A model generated the notes under the pieces. The model made no database searches. It worked only from the letters and a program-made list of their open reading frames with translations, and was not told the DNA's origin. From the NCBI GenBank assembly GCA_030141605.1, contig JAQGDQ010000021.1, positions 560,001-620,000 of the forward strand: 60,000 bases of DNA, written 5' to 3'. Numbering within the stretch: position 1 is the first letter of the stretch; every line of letters begins with the position of its first letter. This document shows, piece after piece, positions 13,001 through 26,800 of the stretch. The position numbers and the translations under genes are program-made. The stretch is from Tubiluchus corallicola (taxonomy: Eukaryota; Priapulida; Priapulimorpha; Priapulimorphida; Tubiluchidae).

Positions 13001-16000
13001 AATAACAGTGGGGGGAGGCAATGATAGCAAAATTGCCAAAGTCGTTTGTGCTCAGGCACAAAATTAATGCAAAACAGCTTTTGTATTTTAAATAGATCAA
13101 TGAAAAAGAAAATTATGAGAGGATTAAAATTATTTTGGAGCTCAACTGTTTGACCTGTTTTAGTGAAATTGTATAAAAAAGTTAGTAGTAGAAAGGGGGT
13201 TCATGGAACAAGGTACTATTGTTATAGTGTACAAATTTTTGCAACAGTAATGAAGTGTCGACAAACTTGTACACTGAAACAATAAAAAGCTTCATGCCAT
13301 GATAGATAAATGTTACTCATACCATCTAATTTCTTGCTTGGCTGTAAGACTGAGCCATATTATAGCACGATGTAAATTAGATGATAGAATAACTAAGCTT
13401 ATCTAGATAGCATTGACTAAACTAATGTTAATACGACCAATTTATTGTTGTAATTCGTAAAACAAAATTCCCTATCCTTTTTGCCTGTAGGCACTTTAAA
13501 CTGCCCGTGCACGTACCTGTGCATGAGAAATGCCAAAGCTAATCCTCAGCTAACAAAAATGTAAAAAGCCAAGAAAGACAAACTTCTTTCTTTGCATTTT
13601 ACTTTTTTCTTGACTGAAGAACAAAAATATTTATTATAGTCTGCAAATACTCCATTTCACTTGGATGAAAAGGCAGAGATAGACAGGAAGTAACAAATAA
13701 AGGTGAGCGAAATATCACCTTACCAATACACTGCTGAAAAGAAGCTAGCTAAATTAGAACTCAGTGCTGAAGCATTTTAGTCCATTGCAATGTCGCCACT
13801 GAATGGAACATCAATTTATAAATTCAGATGTCGATGCATAAATAACAATGAACCAGTCCAAAATGCCTCAACACTGGATGAGAAATCTGAAAGCATCATT
13901 TGTCTTCTAGTGGTAGCTATAGTAACTCAAGTGAACTGAATTGATTCTTTTGGCACTTGCTTAGCAAAGTGATTACAAGACTTATATGCTAACATCCAGA
14001 TTAAAGATGACAACAATGTTCGGTCTAAAAGTATCAAATGTAATCTACATATTAGCATATGAGAAATGCAATGACTTTACTAGCCTTAGATGCATGAATC
14101 AATTAGATTATTATTGCATCCTAAACATGCTCCTAAAACTTCTTAATTATAATAATTGAGTCAGTCATGGGGTAATTAGTAAATTTATAAAACTAAGAAA
14201 ATAAGCTTATCTAAAACTTCTCTTAAGGAAGGAGAATACGAACAGCAAAGCTTGAATCTAGATTGGGTTTTAGTTTTAATGGACCAAGTTAAACTTTTCA
14301 GCAGATCAGGTTTGTTTTCGCCACAAAACGTAAGAGCAAACTGTTTGCAATGCAACAAAAATGAATTTGAAATATAGAACAGTAACAAGTTATGACAGGA
14401 AACTGGCCAAAAAACGTGTTCCAATTGTTTAAAAATGGAAAAATAAGGAACAAAAAACAAGGTATGACAATAACATCATTCCAAATGTAGTCATTATATC
14501 TGTGTTGCCGATTCTAGGATTCTTGGGGCTTGAAAGGTAGGCTAAATTAGTACTTCAGTGTTGTAGCAGGGTAAGGGAGACACTAGTTAAGAATCTCATA
14601 GGATGTGTAGTAACTGCCAACACTGCAGAGAAATCTCTGCAAATAAATGCAGTCTGTTGTGGAAGATTAAAAAAGCAACACCATGACTACATATCACCTT
14701 TCAATCTGACATACCACATGTTGGATAACAGCTTTTGGAAAAACAAGTGGGAACACAAAAAACAAATGAATATGGACAATACTTGATATTACAGCAATCT
14801 ATAATATTTACCAAATTTAAAAAAAAATTAAAAACGCAATTAAGAACCATTTTTGTCGCGATACAAATAGTTTTCTTAACACTTTGTGTTTTTTTACTTG
14901 GATTTTGAGGACTACCATACAAACTTATGGTAATTTCTCACTCTTTGACAGCAGCCACCAAATGTTTGCAATACTAATTAAATTGACGGATTTTTAAAGT
15001 AACTATTTCAATAGACCATTTCAAGGTACACCAACTTTCTGGACAAATATTTAAGTGAAATTTAGGAAGGTGTGCTTTTTTTCAAATGAAATAAAGGCCA
15101 ACAGTCCATATGAGTAAGACAACTACATGCAGTTTACACACTTGGGCTGCTGATCTTTATATCATTGAGCCAGCATTCTTACACCATGTCCTTATATTAC
15201 TATTTTCCATAGCACAGTCCATAGTAAAGTTGTGCAAAACTTTAGTATAAGAATAACTCAGAATAATGGCTTGGTGCCTACAACCTATAACACATTCTAA
15301 TAGCGACATAATAAATAATACTTGTTTATAACTGATGCAAAATTGAACCAAAATGCCAGATAACTGAAAATTTAGCAAATACATCTGGCTACGTTGGTTA
15401 ACATTTGAATGAATTACAATTATTACTTGTGTAATTTCATACTTTTTAAAGTTCTAAAAAACAATACCGTACACTTTAGGTCATGGGTCATAGGACTGCA
15501 ACCACTCAAAATTTCCTACAATCTAGATTCCCAAATTCACTAGGGACACATACACAATACCATAACACTTTAGGTTGTAGTCTTTAACCAGAAGCAAAAC
15601 AAAATTTAGCTAAATGCAACAATAAATTCACTAGGAATTCGCTATTTACAACGAGTATGGAAATTCTGAAAATTACAAATTTTCACATTTGGTTGCAGTA
15701 CAGTACAATAATATAATACAATACAACAATACCACACCTTGCTGAATGATAAGCCTCCAATAAACTGGAACTAAAAATGCAAATATACATTCTGCATGGA
15801 GAAAATGTAGATAAATTGAAGGAAAACTATTTCTGATACTGTGGAGAATCATGGGGATAGTTACAATGGAAAAATGCAAAAAATAAAGCAAAGGCCAGAT
15901 AAAATTCAACCAGAAAGCAAGGACAGATGCTGTCGTTCAAAGGGAATGGGGAAAAGAACATGAACAATAATTATAATATGCACAGAGTGAAATGCAAATT

Positions 16001-16910
16001 TCCAAAATTGCGATTCTTAAAAATCTGAATGAGAAAAACGCACAAATGTTATAAATCCAACACCACAAGTTTAAGCAGGACCTCAACTGCTCTTTAGTAG
16101 TTATTATCAGACTAAAATAGTTAAAAATTAGGATAATTAGGCTAATCCTGACTACTAACAAGCAGTTGTGATTTTGCTTTTCTTGTATATGTAAACAAAT
16201 TTTTAGTGCATGATTCATAACAGATACTATGGTGAGACATTATCAAGATAAAATCATTTAAAATGAAACAAGTGAAGAAATCTGTGGGCAATTTTAGCAA
16301 CCAATAAGTTTATAGAAAAAACAGCACCAACCACTGGCCAATTGAGATTTAGCAGAATAAATCTAGATGGGGCTTGTGTTCAAAAATAATTAGATTTAGT
16401 GTTGTGGCGAATTCACTTAATAAGTTCCACTGGAAAACAGTGCTTGTAGAGACTTGAGATTGTTTAATTCACCAGCTCAGTACATATACCTAATGGATAA
16501 TGAAACTAACATTTTTGGGTTAGACTTAGGAGTAGCTTTAGGACATCCCATTCTTCAAGATATAGATTGGGGAATGTTTGTCTTCAAAGATAAAAGACCA
16601 GATTCATTACATCATTTGTTTTGAGGAATCAGGACAAATTTTAGTGATTTTTTTACTAATTAGAACTAGACAAAGTTTGTATCAATAGGAAAGAAATAAC
16701 AAAATATTACAATTTTTCTTCAACGCACATCAATTCCATTAAACGAAGCTCCAGAAATTTCAGAAATAGTCCAATTACAAGGTGGAACAGTCGATCATGA
16801 AGACTGTATACAGACCAAATCAATTAAAAAAAACTTAATTGTAAAATAAAAGTCACACAAATGTCAAGGCTATGTAATACACAAAAACAAAATTCACTCT
16901 TGCACAAACA

Positions 16911-17060
16911 GACACACACACACACACACACAAACACTCACACATGCATGCGCACACAACAAACACATATATATGCACACACAAAGTGCCAAAGCAGAAA
17001 CATATTTATGTACATCACGCACACGCACGCAAACACCCAACCACCCACACACCACACACA

Positions 17061-17146
<86 letters not shown>

Positions 17147-17160
17147 CTCACGCATACATG
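16911..17160. repeat. (CA)n microsatellite
   Basis: Interrupted CA repeats begin near 16911; a nearly pure CA tract runs from about 17053 to 17148. The open frames here (HTHTHT and CVCVCV) are artefacts of the repeat. Confidence 0.95.
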
Positions 17161-17225
17161 CACACACAAGAAACACATATATATGCACACACAGTGTAAA
17201 GCAGAAACATACTTATGTACATCAA
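16957..17225. repeat. Direct repeats bracketing the CA tract
   Basis: A block of about 60 bp (AACACATATATATGCACACAC.. AAAGCAGAAACATA.TTATGTACATCA) occurs at about 16957-17020 and again at about 17168-17225, one on each side of the CA tract. The copies differ by a few substitutions and short indels. Confidence 0.75.
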
Positions 17226-17861
17226 TGTAGCGCATAATGCTAAAACAAAGCTCATAAAAAATTTAAAAAAGAAAAAGAAACTGAATTGAAAATGGACAAG
17301 AATAATTTTCTTACAAACAATTTAACATGGGGAATTCTTTCTTTCATTTACATAAACTGCTACTCAAAAATGGTGGTAAGCTTCAAATAGTATAATGGAG
17401 AAATAGACTGAAAAGGACAGGAACAAAAATAGTGTTATTCAATTATTCACTTAAAGATCAAATGAGTTGCATTGCAAATTAAAAGTAGAGGGGGTATAAT
17501 TGAGATATTTTGCACAATTTTTGGACCAAGAATAAAGTTTAAATGTGAGAAGCTAGAAACTGCCAGGTAATTGACTGTATACTAAATAAAATGGACAAAT
17601 TATCAACTCCTGAAGTTTACAAGATAAAAATACAATTATACACTAATGGTTTCCTTACAAACACGGAACCATATTACAACATAAACTGAAAGTTTCGTTA
17701 CTAATAAGCTTTACAAAGGAAAACACATTTCAAAATATGTATCAAAAACTGCATTGTCACAAAGAGCTACATGAAGAGCTCATTATAGTGCAACTTACAT
17801 TTTACTATTCTAACGATTCTTTAAGAAAGCAGCAATCTAGCTAATCAGTTTGTGATGGCTG

Positions 17862-20800
17862 CTACTGCTGAAATGCTTCAGGTGGAATGCTTCCACTGCG
17901 ATTCAGCTCCGTGAAAACTCGTCCCGCTCGCTCGTAGTTCCATTCATTCTCTAACAAACACCTGAAACAAAAAAAGAAAATAACACTTGAAGCTGCAACG
18001 GGGCTCAAGCGCTGCACTAGCTGGTTTCACACTCACTTTGCACTAACATTCAGAATTCATTCTAACTTGTCTAAGTCAGTAAAACTTTTCTCAATTCACT
18101 AAAATATTAGAATATTTTAGTTTCATAACTAAAATAGTCACATTCATAACAGTATGATAGCATTTGTGGTCTATAATTTTACTAAATGCATACTTGGTAG
18201 ACCATTCTTCATTCATAGAAGAATCAATCATAAACTGTCGGACCATGGCTGCACGTTGTTCCTGTGGTGGAGGTGTTAATGTCATGGCCCCTAATGGAGT
18301 TGAAAGAGGTTCTACTGATGATGATGGTCCAGCAACTGGTGATGTCACTTCTGAGTTACTTGACGTCTGGGAATGAATCGGACTAGATGACGGTGTAGGA
18401 GCTGCAGACACAAATGATGTCTGGAAAAAACATTTATGAAAACTTACAAAAACATGCACAGACTAGGCTATTACAGCATAAAAAGTTCAGATAATAGATA
18501 GCCAAGTCTCGTGGAAAATGCTTGCAAAATAAACTAAAGCTGAACAGTGTGCGCACATAATTTAAATTGAGTAAATAAAATAAGTTCTGAGACTTTGCAT
18601 AATTCTAAATGCTTTTTAAATGTTTTCTTTGAACTGAAGTTCTTGATCTGATCACCAGGTGCTTAACAGTAAGTTTACATGTATAAGCAAGTCGCAAATC
18701 GTTACAAAAATAGGAGTAAATAACTGCAAATTGCCAAAAAAGCTCACAAAGCTTACCTTTATCTGTTCGACCGTTGCACTGTTTATAGTTAGTTGCTCAT
18801 TTACTATACAAATTCTGTAAAGACAAAAAAATAAACGACCAGTAACAAGAAAAGTAAACAAGGTTTACCACATTTTAATAAAGTGTTTGCACAAGCAACC
18901 ATGTCACGGACAATTTGCACGTTCAATATGCCAGGCCAACATGCAAATTTCTGTGAAAAACAATAAAATATGAGCAAAATAAAACATACTTAAACTAACT
19001 TAATTTTGTAAACTCCAATCCATATACCTATTGTACCTTACTAATCATGCAGTACATGAAGCATAATCTGACTTAAACTAGCAAGTAAAAAGTGACGAAA
19101 GCTAAAAAACAAATGCCAAAATATATTCTGTTACATGGCACCACTCACGCACAAATAAATTCTATTTCATGGGCAATTTCACATATTGTTCATAAATAAG
19201 GATTCCGAAGTTCAGTAAAAGGCGTAAAATGTGCATTCAGTCTGGTGGATGAGTTAGATGACTTTCAATTTTCAAACCGCCCAACAGACAATTACAACAT
19301 TTCACAGAGATTACTGTTTCACTGCTTGACCCACCAATAGCTCCGGGGAAAAAACCTGCCACTTGTAAAAACCATAAATCACACATCACAAACTCCCCAG
19401 AACAGACAATGCAAAATGTTTAAAGCTCATTTACTCACCCCTCACCAACTGGGACTACTATAAAACATCTACTGAAAGCTCTAATAGGAGGATTAGATGG
19501 CCTGTCTGGCTCCTTGAAAACTCCCGTTACAGTAAAGCTTAACATCTGAGGCTGAAAATATATACAGTTATTAGTATTGCACAGTATCGGAAATAACTTT
19601 AAAAAGAAAATAAAGGCAACAATCACCAATGTTAGATAATTTGATGCAGTACCGATTAAACACATTAGTTTCTGTAAGGTTTAATTATACTTTCATTGCA
19701 ATGATTAAGTGATTATATAAGAAAAACCATAAAGCAGCTAAGAAACTTACCTTAGTCATAACACATTTCAGTTGGGATTAAAAACCTATGCCATGACAAT
19801 TAAAAAGAAACAGCGGTAAATCATAGAAGAGGCTAAGCTAAGATTACTTACTGAACAAAGGGATACATCGACAGAGAATGAGTTTGGATCATGTTGGGTT
19901 TTTGGCAGTTCCGATAAAAAAGAGACGATCCTTATTCGTCCTTGCTTTAATAATTTTGCTCTACGTTCTATATCAGGAACACGATGCAAATTACGACTAA
20001 GGCTCAAATAGTCGCCAATAAAAGATCCCCTACATAGATAAAAACATTTGCTAAAAAGCAAGATTAAGTAAAGGAACAGGCAGACTTTAACCATTGTTTA
20101 ATTCAACTGATTCAAGAAAAGTTTTATATGCAACTTCTTCAACATTTGTGATTATAAATATTCAATTGCAAATAAGCAAAGAAACCATACACCCTTCAAC
20201 ATTACAATTCAAATTTTAATTCAACTAAAAGCCTTTTTCAATTTGTTTAATTTCAAAATCAAAATGCCAAATAATGACCATTTATAAATAACTACGAGAT
20301 GATTTACACCAACTGACAAGATAGGGTAGTATCATAAAAAACCAAAGCTGATGCACAAAAATACATGTATCTTTGAGTCTCTCTACATACTTTTAATGAC
20401 AACCCTACACTTTTTTGTCACCAATTGTGCAACAAAATAAATGAACTATGGTATAAGGTAGAAGTTAGGGTACATTTTTCATCAGTTAGTAAGGATGCAG
20501 GTACTAAACAAAGTGAGGTAATTCGCCAATGTTCATCGCCGTCCATTTTGAGAGAATATAAACATAAAAAGAACATTGCTGATTGTTCTGACATCTACAT
20601 GGGTTAAATTATAAAGGCCTTTTATATTACATGAAAGATTTGATAGTGCAAATATGGTAAGTGTAACGAAAGAAGTTATACTCAATCTGACATTAGCTTC
20701 ACCATACATAGAAAAGCAAAACAAAACTATAGCAATTAAATTACTAAGCACACAATTATGTAACAATTCCAAACGTACAACATTAAAACTTACGCCAATT

Positions 20801-23800
20801 ATCAATTCTAATTATATTCATATAGGCTCACCTAGCAGATTTTAAAACAGAAAGAGAAAAGAATGCATTTTCATGATATGCATTCAGTAGTGACTGTCTA
20901 TCTTCTGAATCATAGACACCAAAATACTCCTCCAGAAATCTTAAAACTAGAGTCTTTACATCGTCATTAGTAAAATGACTCTCCTGAAAAATGTCAAAGT
21001 TTCAATACTGAGTAATTATGCAAGTATACAAATTCAATAGTTTGCTGAATTACACACAGTCAATTCGACAGTTAACAGTTCATGCAAACAGCCTTCCATA
21101 TGCAAATTGTGCATATCTTGCTAAATGCAACTTACTTGACTTTTAGGTATCGATATTGTATCATCCAAGTCGAAACCGATGGGTGGTGGTAAATCTATAC
21201 CATCCTGGAAATGAAAGAATAGTTAGTGAATAGCCACTGACTAGTATTGCACAGAAAAAAGATTTCTGGCTTCAAAAGCTCAAATCCTATTCAGGAAATA
21301 GATCAGAGATTTTCAACATTTGCTGTAAAGTGTTAATTAACAAAAGCACTGAACCTAATCAACATAATTAACAAACCTAACAATTGCAAGGCATAACGAA
21401 TAACAGTGCATACATGTTGACATATAACTAGTACTTTTACAATAAAAGATTTAGAGTTTACACACAAAATATGGAATATCAAACGAAGTATGAAAGGAAG
21501 AACATTAATGTACTTACAAGCTTGGTAACTTTGGGAAATCTTTTCCGTATTGTACTGAAAAAACCAAGTGAGCAAAACAACCAAAATGTAATTATTAAAG
21601 TGTAATCAAACACTGGATTAACACAAGATAGATTGTCCCGTTGTTTCTAAAACGAAACATTTTAGGATCAAATGAGGTTTCACAGACAAAAAGTAAGAAT
21701 TGTATCCCCATGCAATATCTTCCATTTAAACCGTTTCTTATAATTGACTGTACAACTTTGAGCAGTATTGGAAGTAAAATAAGTGAATAGCTTGCATTAA
21801 AGCATCAATGTCAGTAAGTAATACTTATACGCCATAGAAGTTGATAAGCATGCAGGTAATGTTTGCAAAACTTTTCTACAAATACATAATAGTCAGCAGA
21901 AACAGTCAAGGTCCAGAATTAGCAGCACCATTAGAAACAAAGGGTTCAGTAATGCAGCCAGCATGGAATAACATCTATTTTGAGTTGCAGATAAACTGTT
22001 CAAGAAGTGCAGTAGTAAGTTCTGTAGATAATCTTGAACATTACGATATTATTGTCCTATGCTATGCGAAATGCAAAAGTTCTGGCTAGTCATACCTCCA
22101 AGTTATTATACGTACCTGCCACACCGATGAGAGCTAATGAACAGCGCAAACACTACTCTACATAAGCTGAAATTACTAGATCAAAATTCAAAATTCTCAA
22201 AAAAGGTCACTTATCAAGAGCATCAACAAATTCTAACGAAGTCATTACTAATCAGCAAAGTTCACAACAACGACTTGCTGCATTTTATTTATAATAAACA
22301 AGTTTTTAAAATGCTGGTTTTCAAGAACATCGACTTGCATATCCAAAGTAACAGCATCACAGCTTACATTGATAAAGACCTGCCACCATATAAAGAAAGA
22401 CTCAGTTGCCATACCTGATGTATGTCCGTTGATCCTTAAATCGATCACAAAGCGGATTCTTTTCTAGAATTAGTTCCTTTAACGGCAGTCCTTTAATCCA
22501 ATCCAATTCCATATCAGATCTAATCTGCAATAAAATTTTGCAATGTACCAATCAAAAGTACAATGCATCCAGACCCTACTGAACTAATATAGAAGAATTA
22601 GCTATATAAAAGGGCTTAAAAAATTCTGACACCCTTGTAGCAAAACAGCTCTTTTAAACTCAGCCTAGGCCAAATATACACTCAGCAATTCACACATGAG
22701 GTTCAAAGGCAAAGCAAGTATCAGCGACACCATAGGAAGTACAACTAACATTTCTGGAAAAAAACAAGTACTTTGTTGCTAATTACTAAATCATTAAGAC
22801 ATTGTTACAAAGAAATTCATAATTTCATAACCCAAAAAGACAATTATTAAGGATAATTCATAATTTTGCTAACCAAATTGCCACCCAAGTTTAGTCCAAT
22901 TAAATTCGTTACATCCTTTTTCTTCAATAGTGAAAGAGGGTCTAGGGTAGTGATCCTGTTTTTACTCAAGTCTAATGCCAGCACGTGCGGAATATTGTCT
23001 TTCATAATGTCCACAACTAAACTCATCATCTTGATGTTGTTCAAAGGCACGTGTAATCCAGCATTTCGCAAGTCTGCAATGAAATAAAAAAAGAAACAGT
23101 TTAATTGTTGTGTATTTCGGTAAAACAAGATTCAGTTATAAACCTTTTACCGTATATACGTGTGTACAAGTCGACCTTATATACAAGTCGATGTGCATTT
23201 TAAGACCAAAAATTGCATCATTTTATATATTACCCGTGTGCAAGTCGACCATAAAATATTAAGATCTTGATATGATGCAATTAAGTCTTGTGGTTCATCG
23301 CCTTCCCATTTGAAGAAAAAAATAATTTACTAAAATTAATACCTCTACGTAGTTGTGTTTTATATATGCGTGCATGCCAGTAATCAATATTTTGCCAATA
23401 AAACACGCATATACAAGGCCAGTGTAAAAGTAAAAAATAAATAAATCAACAAAACTAACGTACCCGAATCATTGGCAAAATCGCTAAGATTTAAAGCATG
23501 CGTGTCAGTATCATATCTGCCACTCATAGCTTGCTTTATTGCAAGTTTTAGACTATCACTCGGATTTTGAACTGGTGGTGGAGACGGGTACTTCTTTATA
23601 TGCATCTGTAACAACAAAATGTTCACAGATAAGAAGTGAAATAGATTTCAATCCTGACAAAATGACATGTTTCAGCAGTTGAAAAGGAAACTGAGACAAT
23701 GTTAATCATAACATTACCTTTTCTTGACAAATTGACTGTCAAATGCATAATTGGTATATAACTGTGATTAAATTTTGCAATTTTTTTGTACAATTATAAA

Positions 23801-26800
23801 TGGATGAATTGTTTTGCATTGATGAAGTGGACTCATTCATTACAATAAATGAGGGTAAAAAAATCACACTGAAACAGAATGACCAGAATGACATGTAACA
23901 GCATTTCTTCAAGATTTAAAATTAGCTAAGCAGTCAGATGTTGCAGCAGATAATGATGCAATTGTAAAGTGACTGATACTCATTTTCACTTACATTTATA
24001 AAGGCAAAAAATTATGACAGCGTCATTCCAGGGGTAGATAAATAGAACCTGATACAAAAAGTTAGTTCTGTCTGTTATGCCACATGCATTGCCAAACTAG
24101 TAATTATGCTAGTCCTAGTACTGACATTTAAAACTGATACTATGAGCATTATACAGTATACTGTACCTTATAGCCACTTGGTGCAGTAACTCTTTTATCC
24201 ACCCACTGAATTGCATCAGCAACAGAGTTATCTTGGACGAAAAATACAGCAACCTTGTTCTCAAAATGAAACTGCAAAATATTATTCAACCAAAAAATAG
24301 CATAGTTACGAAAAGTGTAATATGCATAACAGAAAAATATAATAATAAACTGGTTTTAATTATGGAAGAAGCTGTGATAATGTTAATCATAACATTACCT
24401 TATCTTGATCAATTGAATGCCAAATATTGCATACATTTTTCAAGTTGGAGTACAGTTGTAGATCTACAAATCGATCTGCCTTAAACAAATTACACAAACG
24501 ATGCGATTAAAGCAATTCAAAACTCACATGTGTAGGTATAAATGGTGTTTGACAGTGCTCTCTGATGGAGCGCAGTATAAAATCTTTTCCCATATCTCTG
24601 CCGTATGGTACCTGTACAGAAATGAACGTTATGTATTTTTCCAAACACTGAAAACAGGAAATATAGTGTCCAACTATTATAAGAGCCAAATACGTTTCAG
24701 GAAGAAATTCCTTTACAATCTACATAGAAGAAAAATTCAAGGCTAATGCTTACTAAGAAAAAAGCTGTAAACAACAGCATGCTCGACCTCAAAATTGTTG
24801 TTAGCTAAGTACAAGAAAAAAACAATGTTAAAAAAGTTGGTTTGTTTTTAATTTAATTTGTTTAATACTATTTTTTTTTGTTTAGTCCTACACAAAGGAA
24901 TCAAAATCTCAAAGTGCATAACACAGCAGATTATCAGCTACCAATTGTGTGTCAAGATCTCATTACTCAGTAAGTAACCAATTAGTAATATTTTTCTTAC
25001 GAATTAATAGAAGTGTGCAATGAAAATTTGAAATGTACATAGACAAAAGACTTTTCAAGCAAAACATAAAAAAGCCTTCAGCATTAGATCCTGCTACAAA
25101 ATTCAAAGTATATAACTGGTCTTTACAGCACAACAAATTATCATAAAAACAAAACTATGCAAAGTCAGAAATCACACATATACCTTTATTTTAAACCAGT
25201 TTGAACGCTCTTGTGTGGTGTAACTTCTTGGAGTAATACTGGCCTGAACAGGTAAACCAAGACGTTCCAATGCTGATCTCTGATCTGTAAATATATTAAC
25301 ATCCTTAGTCTGACTAAACTAAAAAAAATCCAAGTTTTGTGAGCATTTAAATGCCAATAGCTTACTCTCTTGATTGAACATCGTCTAAACTGCACCAGCT
25401 TAACGTATTTATGAAGATCTTATTGTTATTTGACATAGTTCACTCAAAATTTGATAGTTTGATTAAGGAGGCATATATTTATATTATATATTTTTTAAGA
25501 CAACTGGGAAATGTATGTTTATTCTGAATTGTCACTTAATATTATTAGAACTCTCTAAGAATTGATCTGATTTTGAAAAGGGTAGGTGTACCTACCAAAA
25601 CATTAACCTTTGTATTTCATTAATTAATGTTTAACTAAAAAATATCGAATTTTTATTGAATTTTGCAGCTTGACCTTTCATCGCACTAAAGCATAAAGGT
25701 AAGGCAATGACTTCACAAGTTATAAAAATGACTAACAATTTTGACACTATTATGCTAATTAAACTATTTCTAATACAGTTAATATTTCTAATAATAGTAC
25801 AATACAACATTTTGCTAAACGTCTAATACTCTGCTGGGGACAATATGAAATGTTTCCAAACTAATTTCTAGTTGTAACTACAGGTGTTTCTTCTTTGTTT
25901 AGCAAATTAGGTCAGTAAAATGACCGCCATATGCAGCTACGAAGGTTATCATTCAGGAGTGTATTTCTTTATCTGGCAAGTGCAAAAGTTTATTACGTGG
26001 CAATAAACTGTGTGTCAGGATCGGGCAGACTGCCTGGGAAGAAGAAATATGGTGTGCAATAGGAGATTTACAATTTTACCAATTTCTAAATTTAGCAGAA
26101 GAAATACAATAAACTGAAAAAAATGGGTTGGCAAAGATGCACTGTTGTCACTAAACTATGCATCATTTAAGCGAGGATCCCATTTCAAAAGCTAGTCTTA
26201 CCCGTATTGGCATTAAAAGTAGGCCGCAGGTATGACTGGGAATTGCCAAATTGTTTCTTGAATCCCCGTTTTTTGTCCCTTCCTCTGCCACCATATGGGT
26301 TGCTGCAAAGTTTAATGAATAAAAAATTTGAAATTATCCATGCAAAAAAAATTATTGTAGAAACCAAAGCACAGTAAAAAAGAAATTAATAAATAACTTT
26401 ACAAAAATACCCAAAATACACTAATCATGTTTGTATCATAAAAAGTGTAACAATTACCAAAAAGTCTATTCTTACAGTATGTTCTGCACAGTTAAATAGT
26501 TAGTGGCCTACACAAAAGTTTTGCTACAATTGATAAACAAAATTTGACAAAAAGTGCAAAAATACAGGAGACACAGAAAATGTGCAAAAAATAGACAATG
26601 AAAAAACCACTTCTCAGATTTTTAATAGATGAGCCCTTCATATAATCCACGAAAAGCAAATAGCAAAAATGGGGCTCTTCGTCTGTAAGAGAAGGCAAAC
26701 AGACTGGCTAGAAATATTTTGAACAAAAATAAAAACAAAAAGCAGGTCCACAAATCAAAAAAGCACATACGGGAAATTGCCGGTTTGCTATTTGTAACTG

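Larger units (their letters stand above)
8630..17861. other. Gene-poor interval between convergent SCHIP1 and NXF1
   Basis: About 9.2 kb with no exon I can support. It must contain the 3' UTRs of SCHIP1 (from the left) and NXF1 (from the right). Canonical + strand AATAAA occurs at 9827, about 11667 and about 11863. On the minus strand the first canonical AATAAA below the NXF1 stop appears to be only near 13441-13446, with weaker variants nearer (ATTAAA near 16464). Short ORFs here look random. Confidence 0.5.

Noticed and set aside
16861-17237. Overlapping long frames rich in HTHT or CVCV
   Set aside because: Products of the CA microsatellite, not genes.
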